In this document: in pieces, positions 54,956-63,247 of the stretch
Numbering within the stretch: position 1 is the stretch's first letter
How the letters are laid out: every line of letters starts with the position of its first letter
DNA from: an uncultured Collinsella sp.
Lineage (GTDB): Bacteria; Actinomycetota; Coriobacteriia; Coriobacteriales; Coriobacteriaceae
Direction: 5' to 3'
NCBI GenBank assembly: GCA_958427895.1
Contig: CAUADW010000001.1
Coordinates: forward strand, 62,001 to 126,000
Length of the DNA: 64,000 nt
The notes under the pieces: generated by a model
Databases searched by the model: none
What the model was told of the DNA's origin: nothing
Seen by the model: the letters and a program-made list of their open reading frames with translations, nothing else
Position numbers and translations under genes: made by a program

Positions 54956-55747
54956 CTAAATATCCCCTCGGTTCTCAAAATCCGATTCACAGTAATTAAA
55001 TCCGCGCAGGTAGGCTGTCTTTTCGTAACACAGGCAGTACTTGGAGACCGCCGTAAGCTCGGCCGCTCCCGGCGGCACCATATCACGCACCAGCTGCGGG
55101 CAAAACTCCGTAAACTTGACCTCCATCACCAGCTTGCCGGGCTCCAGGACCGGCAGCGCGGGCAGCGTCGCGTCAAAGATATCGAAGCTTCCCACCGCGG
55201 CACGCACGTTCATGTCAAACGTAATGCGCACGGTGCCCTCATCCATCACCCACGGCTCGCGCTCGTAGTCCACGATGGTCCGCGGGCGCATCACGTTGCA
55301 AATGCACTCGATGTAGAACTCGCGACAGAGCGGATAGGAGCTTCTCAGCAAAAAGTCGTAGTCGCCAGCCAGAATCTGCTCAAACTCGCCGCGCGTAAGT
55401 GGCGCATCCTCCTTGTAAATCCAGCTGCCGTACTTCTTTTTGCGCTCGAGCTTAATCACCTTGTCGCTGCCGTTATAGATGCGCACGCGATACTTTTTGC
55501 GCATAAGAATGCCAGCGTCTTTTTCCTCGTAGGCCGAGTTGCAGTAGTCGTCAAAGTACAGGCTGCGAATGGTGTAACCGCCCGCCCGCGCATGCTTGTC
55601 CAGCTTAAAGACCGGCGCCATGCGGCAGGCCAGCGCAGCGTGCTCGCCCTCGTTGATGAGGTACTTGAGCTCGTGGCGGTAACGCTCCTGCGTGGTACGC
55701 GCGGGAGGTGCCGCCAGGCGCTCGAGCAGCGCGCTAGCCCTCCTCAT
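54956..55747 (-). CDS. VTC-domain protein (polyphosphate polymerase family)
   Basis: The 263-residue protein is a VTC tunnel domain, related to the yeast Vtc4 polyphosphate polymerase. Basic residues expected along the tunnel are present: RHELKYL at the N-terminus, Arg87 and Arg89 (YRVRI), Lys99 (VIKLERKKK), Arg163 (YEREPW), Arg174 (VRITFD), Glu209 and Lys211 (VMEVKF). So activity is plausible. There is no SPX or membrane domain. The start overlaps cotH by 14 bases. Standalone bacterial VTC proteins are poorly studied, so the substrate could be another triphosphate. Confidence 0.85.
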   Translation of the reverse strand: MRRASALLERLAAPPARTTQERYRHELKYLINEGEHAALACRMAPVFKLDKHARAGGYTIRSLYFDDYCNSAYEEKDAGILMRKKYRVRIYNGSDKVIKLERKKKYGSWIYKEDAPLTRGEFEQILAGDYDFLLRSSYPLCREFYIECICNVMRPRTIVDYEREPWVMDEGTVRITFDMNVRAAVGSFDIFDATLPALPVLEPGKLVMEVKFTEFCPQLVRDMVPPGAAELTAVSKYCLCYEKTAYLRGFNYCESDFENRGDI

Positions 55748-57503
55748 ACGTGTCCTCCACGACCTTACCGCCGTCCTGCACGTAAAAACACTTCATGCCG
55801 TACTGCTTGCCGCCGTCGGTCACATAGTAGTCAAACGCATCTTGCGTATAGCCGTCGGAGTTGGTGGCACGCACGCGCACAAAGTACTGACCGGTATCGG
55901 GGGCATCGCAGGTCACCTCGGGAAGCAGCACGTCCTCGGCCTTAAAGACCACGTCGCTTATGGCATAGTCGCGCGCAAGCTCTACGGTGTAGCGAATGTC
56001 GCGCGCCTCAAAGTCGTAGGACGCATCCCAGTTAATACGCAGCTTACCGTTATCGATCTGCGGCACGCCGATGTAGAACGGCATGGGCTTTTTAAAACTC
56101 TCGCGAAAGCTCTTGTAGTTCTCCTCGATCTCGGAGGGAATCGCCGCGGCGATCTGCTCGTATTGGTCCTTGGTGACAGGCAGATGATCGATATCGGGCG
56201 AAGCAAAGACCAGGGATTCGGTCACCTCGCGGTAGTGCTTGATCATCTTGGTCAGGCGAGTCTCGGTCAAATACGAGCGCAAGTCCTTGACGGCACGGTC
56301 GAGTTCGCTGCGGAACGACTTACTGCGCAACGCGCGGTTAAACAACACGTTGCCCCAGTAGTTGCTTGCACCGCGCTCCCAGCTCGCGTAGTCCGAAAAC
56401 CCGGTAAGAGAAAGCTCCAGCTTACGCAGCATGCCGTCGTTATCCCAATCTAGAAAGTACCAGGTATTTGAGTTGAGCGGGCTGTACAGATAGCAGTTAC
56501 GGTTTTGCGTATCGCAGTTGCCCGTCAGGATCTGAAACGCCAGCCAATAGACCAAATTCTCGGTATCAAAGTAGGTGTCGAGCACGTTATCGATCTTTTG
56601 CGATTCGTCGTTGAGCGCATCGAGCATCTCGATGAGCTTGGTGTGGTCCGAATCGCCCTTAATCTCGAGCATGCCCTCAAAGTTTGCCTGGTTGTAGTCG
56701 GGATCGTCGGCGAGCTTAATGATGTCCTCGTAGCGATGGAAATCGAAGTTGTTCACCTTGTACAGATGCCCGTTCTTATCCAGGCCATGTGCCTTAAGCG
56801 CCGTCTTGTTGAGCTGCTCCACCTGTGTAAACAGGCCGTAGTCCTCAAAGGTGTCGTTGGTCTTTTCGGTCTGGTCGCACACCCACAGATGCACAAACTG
56901 CGTGCGCAGGCCCATCATCTGGGGGATTCCGCAGATAAGGTCGTAGGCCATCTTGTTGCGAAAACGCATACCCTCGCCCATGTGCTTGTTGAGCGCAATC
57001 GCGCGCTGTTGGCGCCAGGTACCCTTGCCCTTTTTGAGCTCCACCTTGTAATTCTTTTGCGAGTTCATGCTCGACGTCTGGCCGCGCACCTGCACGGTAG
57101 CATTGGGCGCTTCCTCGCCATAGCCAACCTCGCCGGCCACCGGGCCGTCTTCGTCGCCCGGCTGCAGCAGGCCCATAACCTGATAGCGCGTCACGCCCAT
57201 GTCGGCATAGTCATACACCGAGTACGTGTTGATCTCGGCCCAGCTGTGGTCGGTGTTCTCAGACCTGTTACCGCGCGAAACCGTCAGGTACATGGTCACA
57301 ATACCCGAGTCATCGTAGACCTCGTAGAGCTCGTCCTTGTCGCGCAGGTGCTTGGCCTGGTCGGAGGCCTCGGTCTTTTTAATCTTGTCCTGCTTTTTGA
57401 CCTTTTTGGTCGAGGAGTCTTCCTGCACCGAGCAGCCCGAAAGCAACAGCGCTCCGGCAGCCGCCTCAAGCAGGCGACGGCGAGACATCATCCTATCGGT
57501 CAT
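55734..57503 (-). CDS. CotH-like kinase lipoprotein
   Basis: The protein has 589 residues and starts at the ATG at 57503, after GGGGAGG. A signal with a twin-arginine-like SRRR and a lipobox (LLSGC, cysteine 24) predicts export and anchoring. Residues about 75-400 are a CotH domain: RGQTSSMNSQKNYKVEL (138-155 region), then GNCDTQNRN at 328-336 and DWDND at 352-356, the metal/ATP-binding acid pair of CotH kinases. The C-terminal 100 residues form a fibronectin-III-like domain. An extracellular kinase would need exported ATP, an unsolved issue for the family. It overlaps pelG by 11 bases. Confidence 0.87.
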   Translation of the reverse strand: MTDRMMSRRRLLEAAAGALLLSGCSVQEDSSTKKVKKQDKIKKTEASDQAKHLRDKDELYEVYDDSGIVTMYLTVSRGNRSENTDHSWAEINTYSVYDYADMGVTRYQVMGLLQPGDEDGPVAGEVGYGEEAPNATVQVRGQTSSMNSQKNYKVELKKGKGTWRQQRAIALNKHMGEGMRFRNKMAYDLICGIPQMMGLRTQFVHLWVCDQTEKTNDTFEDYGLFTQVEQLNKTALKAHGLDKNGHLYKVNNFDFHRYEDIIKLADDPDYNQANFEGMLEIKGDSDHTKLIEMLDALNDESQKIDNVLDTYFDTENLVYWLAFQILTGNCDTQNRNCYLYSPLNSNTWYFLDWDNDGMLRKLELSLTGFSDYASWERGASNYWGNVLFNRALRSKSFRSELDRAVKDLRSYLTETRLTKMIKHYREVTESLVFASPDIDHLPVTKDQYEQIAAAIPSEIEENYKSFRESFKKPMPFYIGVPQIDNGKLRINWDASYDFEARDIRYTVELARDYAISDVVFKAEDVLLPEVTCDAPDTGQYFVRVRATNSDGYTQDAFDYYVTDGGKQYGMKCFYVQDGGKVVEDTYEEG

Positions 57504-59037
57504 CAGAACCTCCCCAATGCTTTTGGTACAGGCGAACCACCATACGTTCAAACGCACTGCGCGGCTCACCGCCCGCGCGCTTGTCCTCGTAGCATTGCTC
57601 AACACGGTCGAGCACCCGGCCAAGTTCGGTAAACCAGCCCGTCTTGTCGGTCGCCACAATGGGCTGCTGGCTCAGGATACGATACGGCAAGTTGGCGGTA
57701 TAGGTATCGAGCCGCAGCAGCGCCACGATAAAAAACACCGCCGCACCCAACAAAAAGCCAAAGCCGTAAAACTGCTGCGGCAAAAGCAACGAAACGGCAG
57801 TCGCCAGCCCGGCCACACCGGCAAACAGGCCCGAAGCCAGCACGGCCCCCTTATAGTCGGTAAAGTACAGCAAGATAAGCATCACCGTATTGCCCACGGC
57901 ATACAGGCCATAGCCCACGCACAGCGTGCGAAAATACCCGTGCATAAGGTTGTTAAAGCCCAACGGCAGGGCCGACAGCACCGTGGTCTCGAGCGAAATG
58001 ACCGCCGCGGTCACAAACAGCTGCTTGAGCGCACAAAAGCGCAGTTCGCTGTTGAGCGTGGAGAGCATCTCCTCCTCGGCCACCACAATATCGCCTACCA
58101 CGCCGCCGTCATTGAACAGGCTGTAGTAGTCACGGTAGCGCGGATAGAAGTTGACCTCGATCGAGACCACAAAGTTGACGGTCGTGACCAGGATCGTCAA
58201 AAACGCGATGAGCGCCGGCACATCGTAGTAGGGCGCACCATAAAACAAGCCCTTGACCTGCACGCCAATGGGACCGGCCCAAATAATCACCAGGTGCGCA
58301 AAGAGTCCCAGATTGGTTAACAGGCCCGTGAGCGCCAGCGGCATAAACTGATCGAGCCACCGCAAAAAGGGCCAGGGGCTGCGGTCGCTCTGAGGAAAAT
58401 ACCGGTACAGCAGCACCACGTCCCAGGCGAGCATGACGCCGTAGCCCAGAGCAATTGACGCCAACAGGCCCTCGACCGGCGGCAGTCCCAGCGCCAGCGC
58501 GGCCAGGGCGCACAGGCACGCCACGCCAATGGCAGCCGCAAAGCTGCACAGGATGCCGCGGTAGTCCTTGATGGCCGTGAGGTAACTCATGCCGTTCCAG
58601 TTGACGATCATAATGTTGAACAGCCACAGGCACAGCAGCCCCTGCAGCAGCGTGGCACCCGAGAACAGCAAAAAGACGCCGTAGAGCACCGTGCCCGCAA
58701 CGAGCATGACAGCATTGGAGCCCCAAAACGAAGGCAGAATCTCATCCTCGCGCTCGGCAAAAAGCATGTCGGCCAAAAAGCGCGTGACCGGCATAGAGAA
58801 AAAACTCGTGAGCGTGAGCGACGCCAGCAGCGTATAGGTCACCATGCACACCAGCAGATCTTGGTTGGCACGGCCCACACCCCACAGACCGCACAGCACC
58901 AAGATACCCACCTGGAGCAGCACGCCCAGCAGCATGGGGCCCGTGCACACAATGCCAGCGTAGCCATAGGCGCGCATCGTGGCAAACAGACCCTTGCGCC
59001 TAAACAGGCGCTTGAGCTCAAAACCGATTCCGGCCAC
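57493..59037 (-). CDS. pelG: Pel polysaccharide transporter PelG
   Basis: PelG is a polytopic membrane protein of the MOP/PST superfamily that is thought to move the Pel polymer across the membrane with PelD, PelE and PelF. It has 514 residues and about twelve helices. The N-terminus MAGIGFELKRLFRRKG is the hallmark of the family. The GTG start lies three bases after pelF. The C-terminal 40 residues are soluble. Confidence 0.92.
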   Translation of the reverse strand: MAGIGFELKRLFRRKGLFATMRAYGYAGIVCTGPMLLGVLLQVGILVLCGLWGVGRANQDLLVCMVTYTLLASLTLTSFFSMPVTRFLADMLFAEREDEILPSFWGSNAVMLVAGTVLYGVFLLFSGATLLQGLLCLWLFNIMIVNWNGMSYLTAIKDYRGILCSFAAAIGVACLCALAALALGLPPVEGLLASIALGYGVMLAWDVVLLYRYFPQSDRSPWPFLRWLDQFMPLALTGLLTNLGLFAHLVIIWAGPIGVQVKGLFYGAPYYDVPALIAFLTILVTTVNFVVSIEVNFYPRYRDYYSLFNDGGVVGDIVVAEEEMLSTLNSELRFCALKQLFVTAAVISLETTVLSALPLGFNNLMHGYFRTLCVGYGLYAVGNTVMLILLYFTDYKGAVLASGLFAGVAGLATAVSLLLPQQFYGFGFLLGAAVFFIVALLRLDTYTANLPYRILSQQPIVATDKTGWFTELGRVLDRVEQCYEDKRAGGEPRSAFERMVVRLYQKHWGGSDDR

Positions 59038-59040
59038 CGG

Positions 59041-60468
59041 CTACTCCCCCTCTCTGGGCAGGTCAAACGCTTGCGCCGTCTCGTCGTACAGCGCGCGATA
59101 GTTGGCGAGCATCTGCTCGTGCAAGAAGTACGTGGCAACGCGACGCTGGCCGCGCTCCCCCATCTCAATGCGACGAGCGCGGCTTGTGCACATGCGTTCC
59201 ATGGCATCGGCCAAGCCCTTGCGATACATAGGCGGCGTCACAAAACCCGCCACGCCAAAATCATCGCCCGGTGCGCCTTCGAGCAGCTCGCGGCAGCAGC
59301 CCACCTCGGTCGTCACGCAGGGACGGCGCGCGGCAAGCGACTCCAGCACGCTGAGCGGCTGGCCCTCGGAGATGCTCGTCAAAATGGTAAAGTCGAGCTT
59401 TTCCATGTACTCGACCACGTTGACGCGGCCGGTAAAGATCAGGTCGCGCACGCCCAGGGTTTCGACCAGCGCGTGGCACTCGGCGCCGTACTCCTCGTCG
59501 TCCACGCCGCCCATGATGTGCAGGCGCACCTTGGGCAGGCGCTCGTGCAGCTCAAAGAAGGCATAAATCATGGTCTTGACATCCTTGATGGGCGCCAGGC
59601 GCACCACCGCGCCAATGTCCACCCAGCCGTCATCTTGCTTTAAGGGAATATCCTCAAAGCGGTCGAACTGGATGCCGTTGGGGATGACTAGGCATTTACC
59701 CGCATCGCAGCCCATATCGATCTGCGTCTTGCGGGCGTTATGGAACAAACTGGTCACGCGGAAGGCGCGGCGGTAGATCTCCTCAGAAAGCAGGTAGAAA
59801 AAGCGAATCCAGCGGTCCTTAAACGACGGCACCACCCAATCGGCGCGAATGATCTCTTCCTCGCGCTCGCGGGTATAGATGCCATGCTCGGTCAGCAGCA
59901 CCGGCGCATGGTGAACGCTTGAGCCCAGGCAGGCGAGCAGGCCACCGTAGCCGGTCGAGATGGCATGGTACACATCGGCCACCGGTACCTCGCTGCCCAA
60001 CAGGTAGAGCACGGGCAGCAACATGGAGCGCATGGTGTGGAATGCATCGGCAAAGGGCGTATAGGGATACTCGGCCAGGCACACGTCGCGAAAGATATCC
60101 ATAAACGTGCGGCTCTGCAAAAACGAGAGCGGATGCACGCGACGGCGGTGGAAGATATCAAATAACACGTCCCAGTCCGGATTGGAGAGCGACACCAGGC
60201 GGCGTAGCGCCTCGCGCTCGCGGTCGTTAAAACTGGCTTCATGTTGCTCGCCCGAAAGCCGCAGGGCATCGTCCAGGAACACCTCGTGCACCTCGACCAC
60301 GTTGCTGGGCAGCTCGTAGACAAATTTGCCGCGGTCGGCAGCATGCGCGCCAATCACCCACAGCACAAACTCGTGCTCGGGCATGGCCTGGATATAGCCA
60401 TGCATCCAGGTAGATACGCCGCCGTGCACATAGGGGTAGCAACCCTCGAGTACCAAGCAGATTCTCAT
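59041..60468 (-). CDS. pelF: Pel glycosyltransferase PelF (GT4)
   Basis: PelF is the cytosolic GT-B glycosyltransferase that builds Pel, a galactosamine-rich polymer, from UDP-sugar. It has 475 residues. The N-terminus MRICLVLEGCYPYVHGGVS matches PelF and contains the GGVS donor/acceptor loop. The E-x7-E retaining motif is EGQPLSVLE. The ATG overlaps the deacetylase stop by four bases (ATGA), so the genes are translationally coupled. Confidence 0.93.
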   Translation of the reverse strand: MRICLVLEGCYPYVHGGVSTWMHGYIQAMPEHEFVLWVIGAHAADRGKFVYELPSNVVEVHEVFLDDALRLSGEQHEASFNDREREALRRLVSLSNPDWDVLFDIFHRRRVHPLSFLQSRTFMDIFRDVCLAEYPYTPFADAFHTMRSMLLPVLYLLGSEVPVADVYHAISTGYGGLLACLGSSVHHAPVLLTEHGIYTREREEEIIRADWVVPSFKDRWIRFFYLLSEEIYRRAFRVTSLFHNARKTQIDMGCDAGKCLVIPNGIQFDRFEDIPLKQDDGWVDIGAVVRLAPIKDVKTMIYAFFELHERLPKVRLHIMGGVDDEEYGAECHALVETLGVRDLIFTGRVNVVEYMEKLDFTILTSISEGQPLSVLESLAARRPCVTTEVGCCRELLEGAPGDDFGVAGFVTPPMYRKGLADAMERMCTSRARRIEMGERGQRRVATYFLHEQMLANYRALYDETAQAFDLPREGE

Positions 60469-62345
60469 TTATCGCCACCCTCCTTGCGCTCGATCGTCAC
60501 GGTCTTATCATTTGCCTTGAGCAGATACAGATTGCCCGTAAGGTGCGTCAGTTCGCCACCCGTGACTGTACCCGGCTCGCCATTGTTGGCGCGGAACATG
60601 AGCCACGCCTCGTCGTGGAAATTGCCCAGACTAAGCGTCCAGACGTCCGCGCTGGTATCCACGCCCACCGTCACCGACGAAAAGCGCTGGATAGCACCGG
60701 AGCACTCCGACGCCGTCTGGTGCCGCAGGTCGGGCGCGGATTTGGTAAGCCACTCCAGGTAGTCGACCAGGCCGCCCTTGTAGACCTCCCAGCCCTCCTT
60801 GGCTCCGCGATCGGGGTCCAAAAGGTCGTCCGGGTGCATAAAGTGCGTGCTCACGTAGTGCATGTTGAGCTCGGACACGGCTGCCAGGCGCATATAGGAA
60901 TCGTCGACCATGCCGCCCGAGACAATACGTGGCTGCTCCACAATGCCATCGCTCGCCACGCCAAACTCCTGCACGTAGGGCAGGTCGGAACCGTCCTCAA
61001 AGTACGTACTGGCAATAGTCTTAATGCGCGGAACGTCGGTGCCGATAAGCTTGCGTGCACGGGCCGAAAGGATATTTGACGGCGGCACGTAAACCGAGCC
61101 GTGCGCGTTGGGCAGCACCTCATCTTGGAAGGCGATAAGCTCGTTGAGCGATGCGACGAGCGTTTCCTTGTTCTTCCAGGTCTTGTAGTCATACAGCGTG
61201 CCATAGTCGGTATCCCAGAGCGCCAGAGGCTGATGGTTGTAGCCGTGAAAGCCCAGCTCTCCGCCCATCTGCAGCAGCATGCCGCCAAAATAGCGGAACT
61301 GCGTGGTATCGGGTTGGCGCGCGGGCTCGGTCTGGTTGACCGCGTCCTCGTAGTTTTCGATCATCACGCCGGTATAGCGAATGCCGTATTTTTGCGCGAG
61401 CTTTTGCAGATCGGGCCACCAGACCTTGGTGTAAAAATCGGCAATGGAAAGGCCATAGTCACGCTTGATATAAGTACCATCGCCCGAGGGCACGGGGCTA
61501 GGAAAGTCGTCCAAATAGAACACGGCGCTGTTGATGACCGGATAGGCCGTGGCATCGCCCAGCAAGCTTATGGCCGAAGCATAGAACCCACGCATGACCT
61601 TGTCGTAGATGCCAATGTTGCACACCACGGTGTGACCACTGCCGCAATCGTTAGACCAAATGAGCGGCGTGCCCGCGTCACCGGTCTTTGCCCATACGTG
61701 CGCCGTTTCGCGCAATGAAACCGAAAGCGAAGAATAGAAGGGAACCGAGAACTCGTAGCGCTCTCCTCCGCCCAACATAAAGTCCTCGCTCGGAACGATA
61801 CTTTCGGCTGTCGCATAGTCATATCCGGCCGATTCGATTCCAAGCTTGGAAGCAATAGCCTGCAGATAGTTCGAGTTATCTGGCGTCATGCCCAGCATGA
61901 GTGAGCCGCCCGCACTCACCCAACTCATCAGATCGGTCAGATGCGCACCCAGTCTGTCAAGCGAGGGCATAAGCACAATCACGCGATCAAACGACGTGAG
62001 CGATGGGATCGCGTCCGCACCGTCGGTGGCAATATCAACATCGCGATGGGCGATCTTCATGTCCAGCAAAATCTGGTCGAACTGGTCTTTAACGTCGTCG
62101 ACGCTATCTTGGTCCGAGTCGGTAATGACCAGGCACGTGGGCTTTTGGCCAAAGATTGCCGAGGAGGCCGGCACCGCATCGTTGGCAGCAAGCATCCCCA
62201 GCTTATGCTGGCCCGCACTGTACTGCACGCCGGCACGCTCCACCAGCAGCACGGCGGCCATGGCAATAAAGACCGTCCACACCACGAGGAGTCCCATCCA
62301 ACGAAAGCGGCCTGCACGGTCGCGGATATGTTGCGCCACGCTCAT
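60465..62345 (-). CDS. pelA: Membrane-anchored DUF2194-type polysaccharide deacetylase (PelA-like)
   Basis: This 626-residue protein takes the place of PelA. One membrane helix (about 16-36) is followed by an extracellular alpha/beta domain (to about 265) and a deacetylase-like domain. The metal site shows the DD pair at 279-280 (FYLDDFPSP) and an HxxxH at 367-371 (HGYNH). No glycoside-hydrolase domain like that of Pseudomonas PelA is visible. The ATG at 62345 follows AGGAGG and comes just after the pelE stop. It would partly de-N-acetylate Pel outside the membrane. Confidence 0.82.
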   Translation of the reverse strand: MSVAQHIRDRAGRFRWMGLLVVWTVFIAMAAVLLVERAGVQYSAGQHKLGMLAANDAVPASSAIFGQKPTCLVITDSDQDSVDDVKDQFDQILLDMKIAHRDVDIATDGADAIPSLTSFDRVIVLMPSLDRLGAHLTDLMSWVSAGGSLMLGMTPDNSNYLQAIASKLGIESAGYDYATAESIVPSEDFMLGGGERYEFSVPFYSSLSVSLRETAHVWAKTGDAGTPLIWSNDCGSGHTVVCNIGIYDKVMRGFYASAISLLGDATAYPVINSAVFYLDDFPSPVPSGDGTYIKRDYGLSIADFYTKVWWPDLQKLAQKYGIRYTGVMIENYEDAVNQTEPARQPDTTQFRYFGGMLLQMGGELGFHGYNHQPLALWDTDYGTLYDYKTWKNKETLVASLNELIAFQDEVLPNAHGSVYVPPSNILSARARKLIGTDVPRIKTIASTYFEDGSDLPYVQEFGVASDGIVEQPRIVSGGMVDDSYMRLAAVSELNMHYVSTHFMHPDDLLDPDRGAKEGWEVYKGGLVDYLEWLTKSAPDLRHQTASECSGAIQRFSSVTVGVDTSADVWTLSLGNFHDEAWLMFRANNGEPGTVTGGELTHLTGNLYLLKANDKTVTIERKEGGDK

Positions 62346-62353
62346 CGGGCCTC

Positions 62354-63247
62354 CTACCCGTCGCGCCAAAACGCCAGCTGCTCGCGGTTGTCGGCGCTCA
62401 AATACACATGTTGCTTGTCAATCGCATCGATCACACGATGGACCTCGTCACCGTCGCGGCGCGTCACGGCCAGGCGCAGGCAAAGCATCCAAACCTCCTG
62501 CTCCTCGGGCACGTCGAGCACCAGCTGGTTGGTCACGGCCTGCGCCTCGTCGATCTGTCCGACATCGGTCAGCGCCGTCGCGTATCGAATGCGCAGCTCA
62601 AGGGTATCCTCGCGCTCGCAGCGACGCGCAAGCAGGCGCGCGTACTGTTGGCGCTGAATCTGAGCAACGCGCCCCTCGGCCAAGCCCGAGCCCAAATATT
62701 CACCAAGAAAATCGCAGTATTCGTTGAGGTTTTGCGCGCTCGGGACCGTCTTGAAGGCACGCTCCAGCTGCTGCAGTTTAAGGTCGGACTCCTTGGAAAT
62801 CTGCGCCACCGCCGTCGCGGCATAGTGCGCCACCTCAACGTCGTCGTTAAGCTTAGCCGCCTGCAGCTGCGCCAGGTACGCGTCGGGCTCCTCGGTGAGC
62901 ATGGAGAGCATTAGGCGGCGCCGGTATGCCGGGTCGTTGACGATAAGCGCCTCCTCGAGCGGGACCACGCCCGCATCGGCGTCACGGTCGTGAACCAGGA
63001 TGCTGCGATGCAGGTCGTCGTTAAAGCGCAGCGACTCCAGCGCAGACTCTTTCAGGCCCTCGCCAAACACCGCGCTGCGGACCGATAGCAGAACCACCAG
63101 CAACGGGCCCCACAGCGGCACCAGCACTATCACAGCCAGCATGTGCCCGCGCACCGGCAGCAGGCCCAACTTCATGAGCGTCCACAGCATCAGGCAAACC
63201 AGCGCATGAATCAGCAGCAAGACGGCAGCAACGACAAGCGAGATCAA
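62354..63247 (-). CDS. pelE: Pel complex membrane protein PelE
   Basis: PelE is an inner-membrane adaptor of the Pel complex with a TPR domain. It has 297 residues. Two N-terminal helices (about 3-25 and 36-58) precede an alpha-helical repeat region (about 110-290) consistent with TPRs. The start is TTG, overlapping the pelD stop (TTGA), with AGGGGGG upstream. Sequence conservation in this family is low, so the call also rests on position. Confidence 0.8.
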   Translation of the reverse strand: MISLVVAAVLLLIHALVCLMLWTLMKLGLLPVRGHMLAVIVLVPLWGPLLVVLLSVRSAVFGEGLKESALESLRFNDDLHRSILVHDRDADAGVVPLEEALIVNDPAYRRRLMLSMLTEEPDAYLAQLQAAKLNDDVEVAHYAATAVAQISKESDLKLQQLERAFKTVPSAQNLNEYCDFLGEYLGSGLAEGRVAQIQRQQYARLLARRCEREDTLELRIRYATALTDVGQIDEAQAVTNQLVLDVPEEQEVWMLCLRLAVTRRDGDEVHRVIDAIDKQHVYLSADNREQLAFWRDG

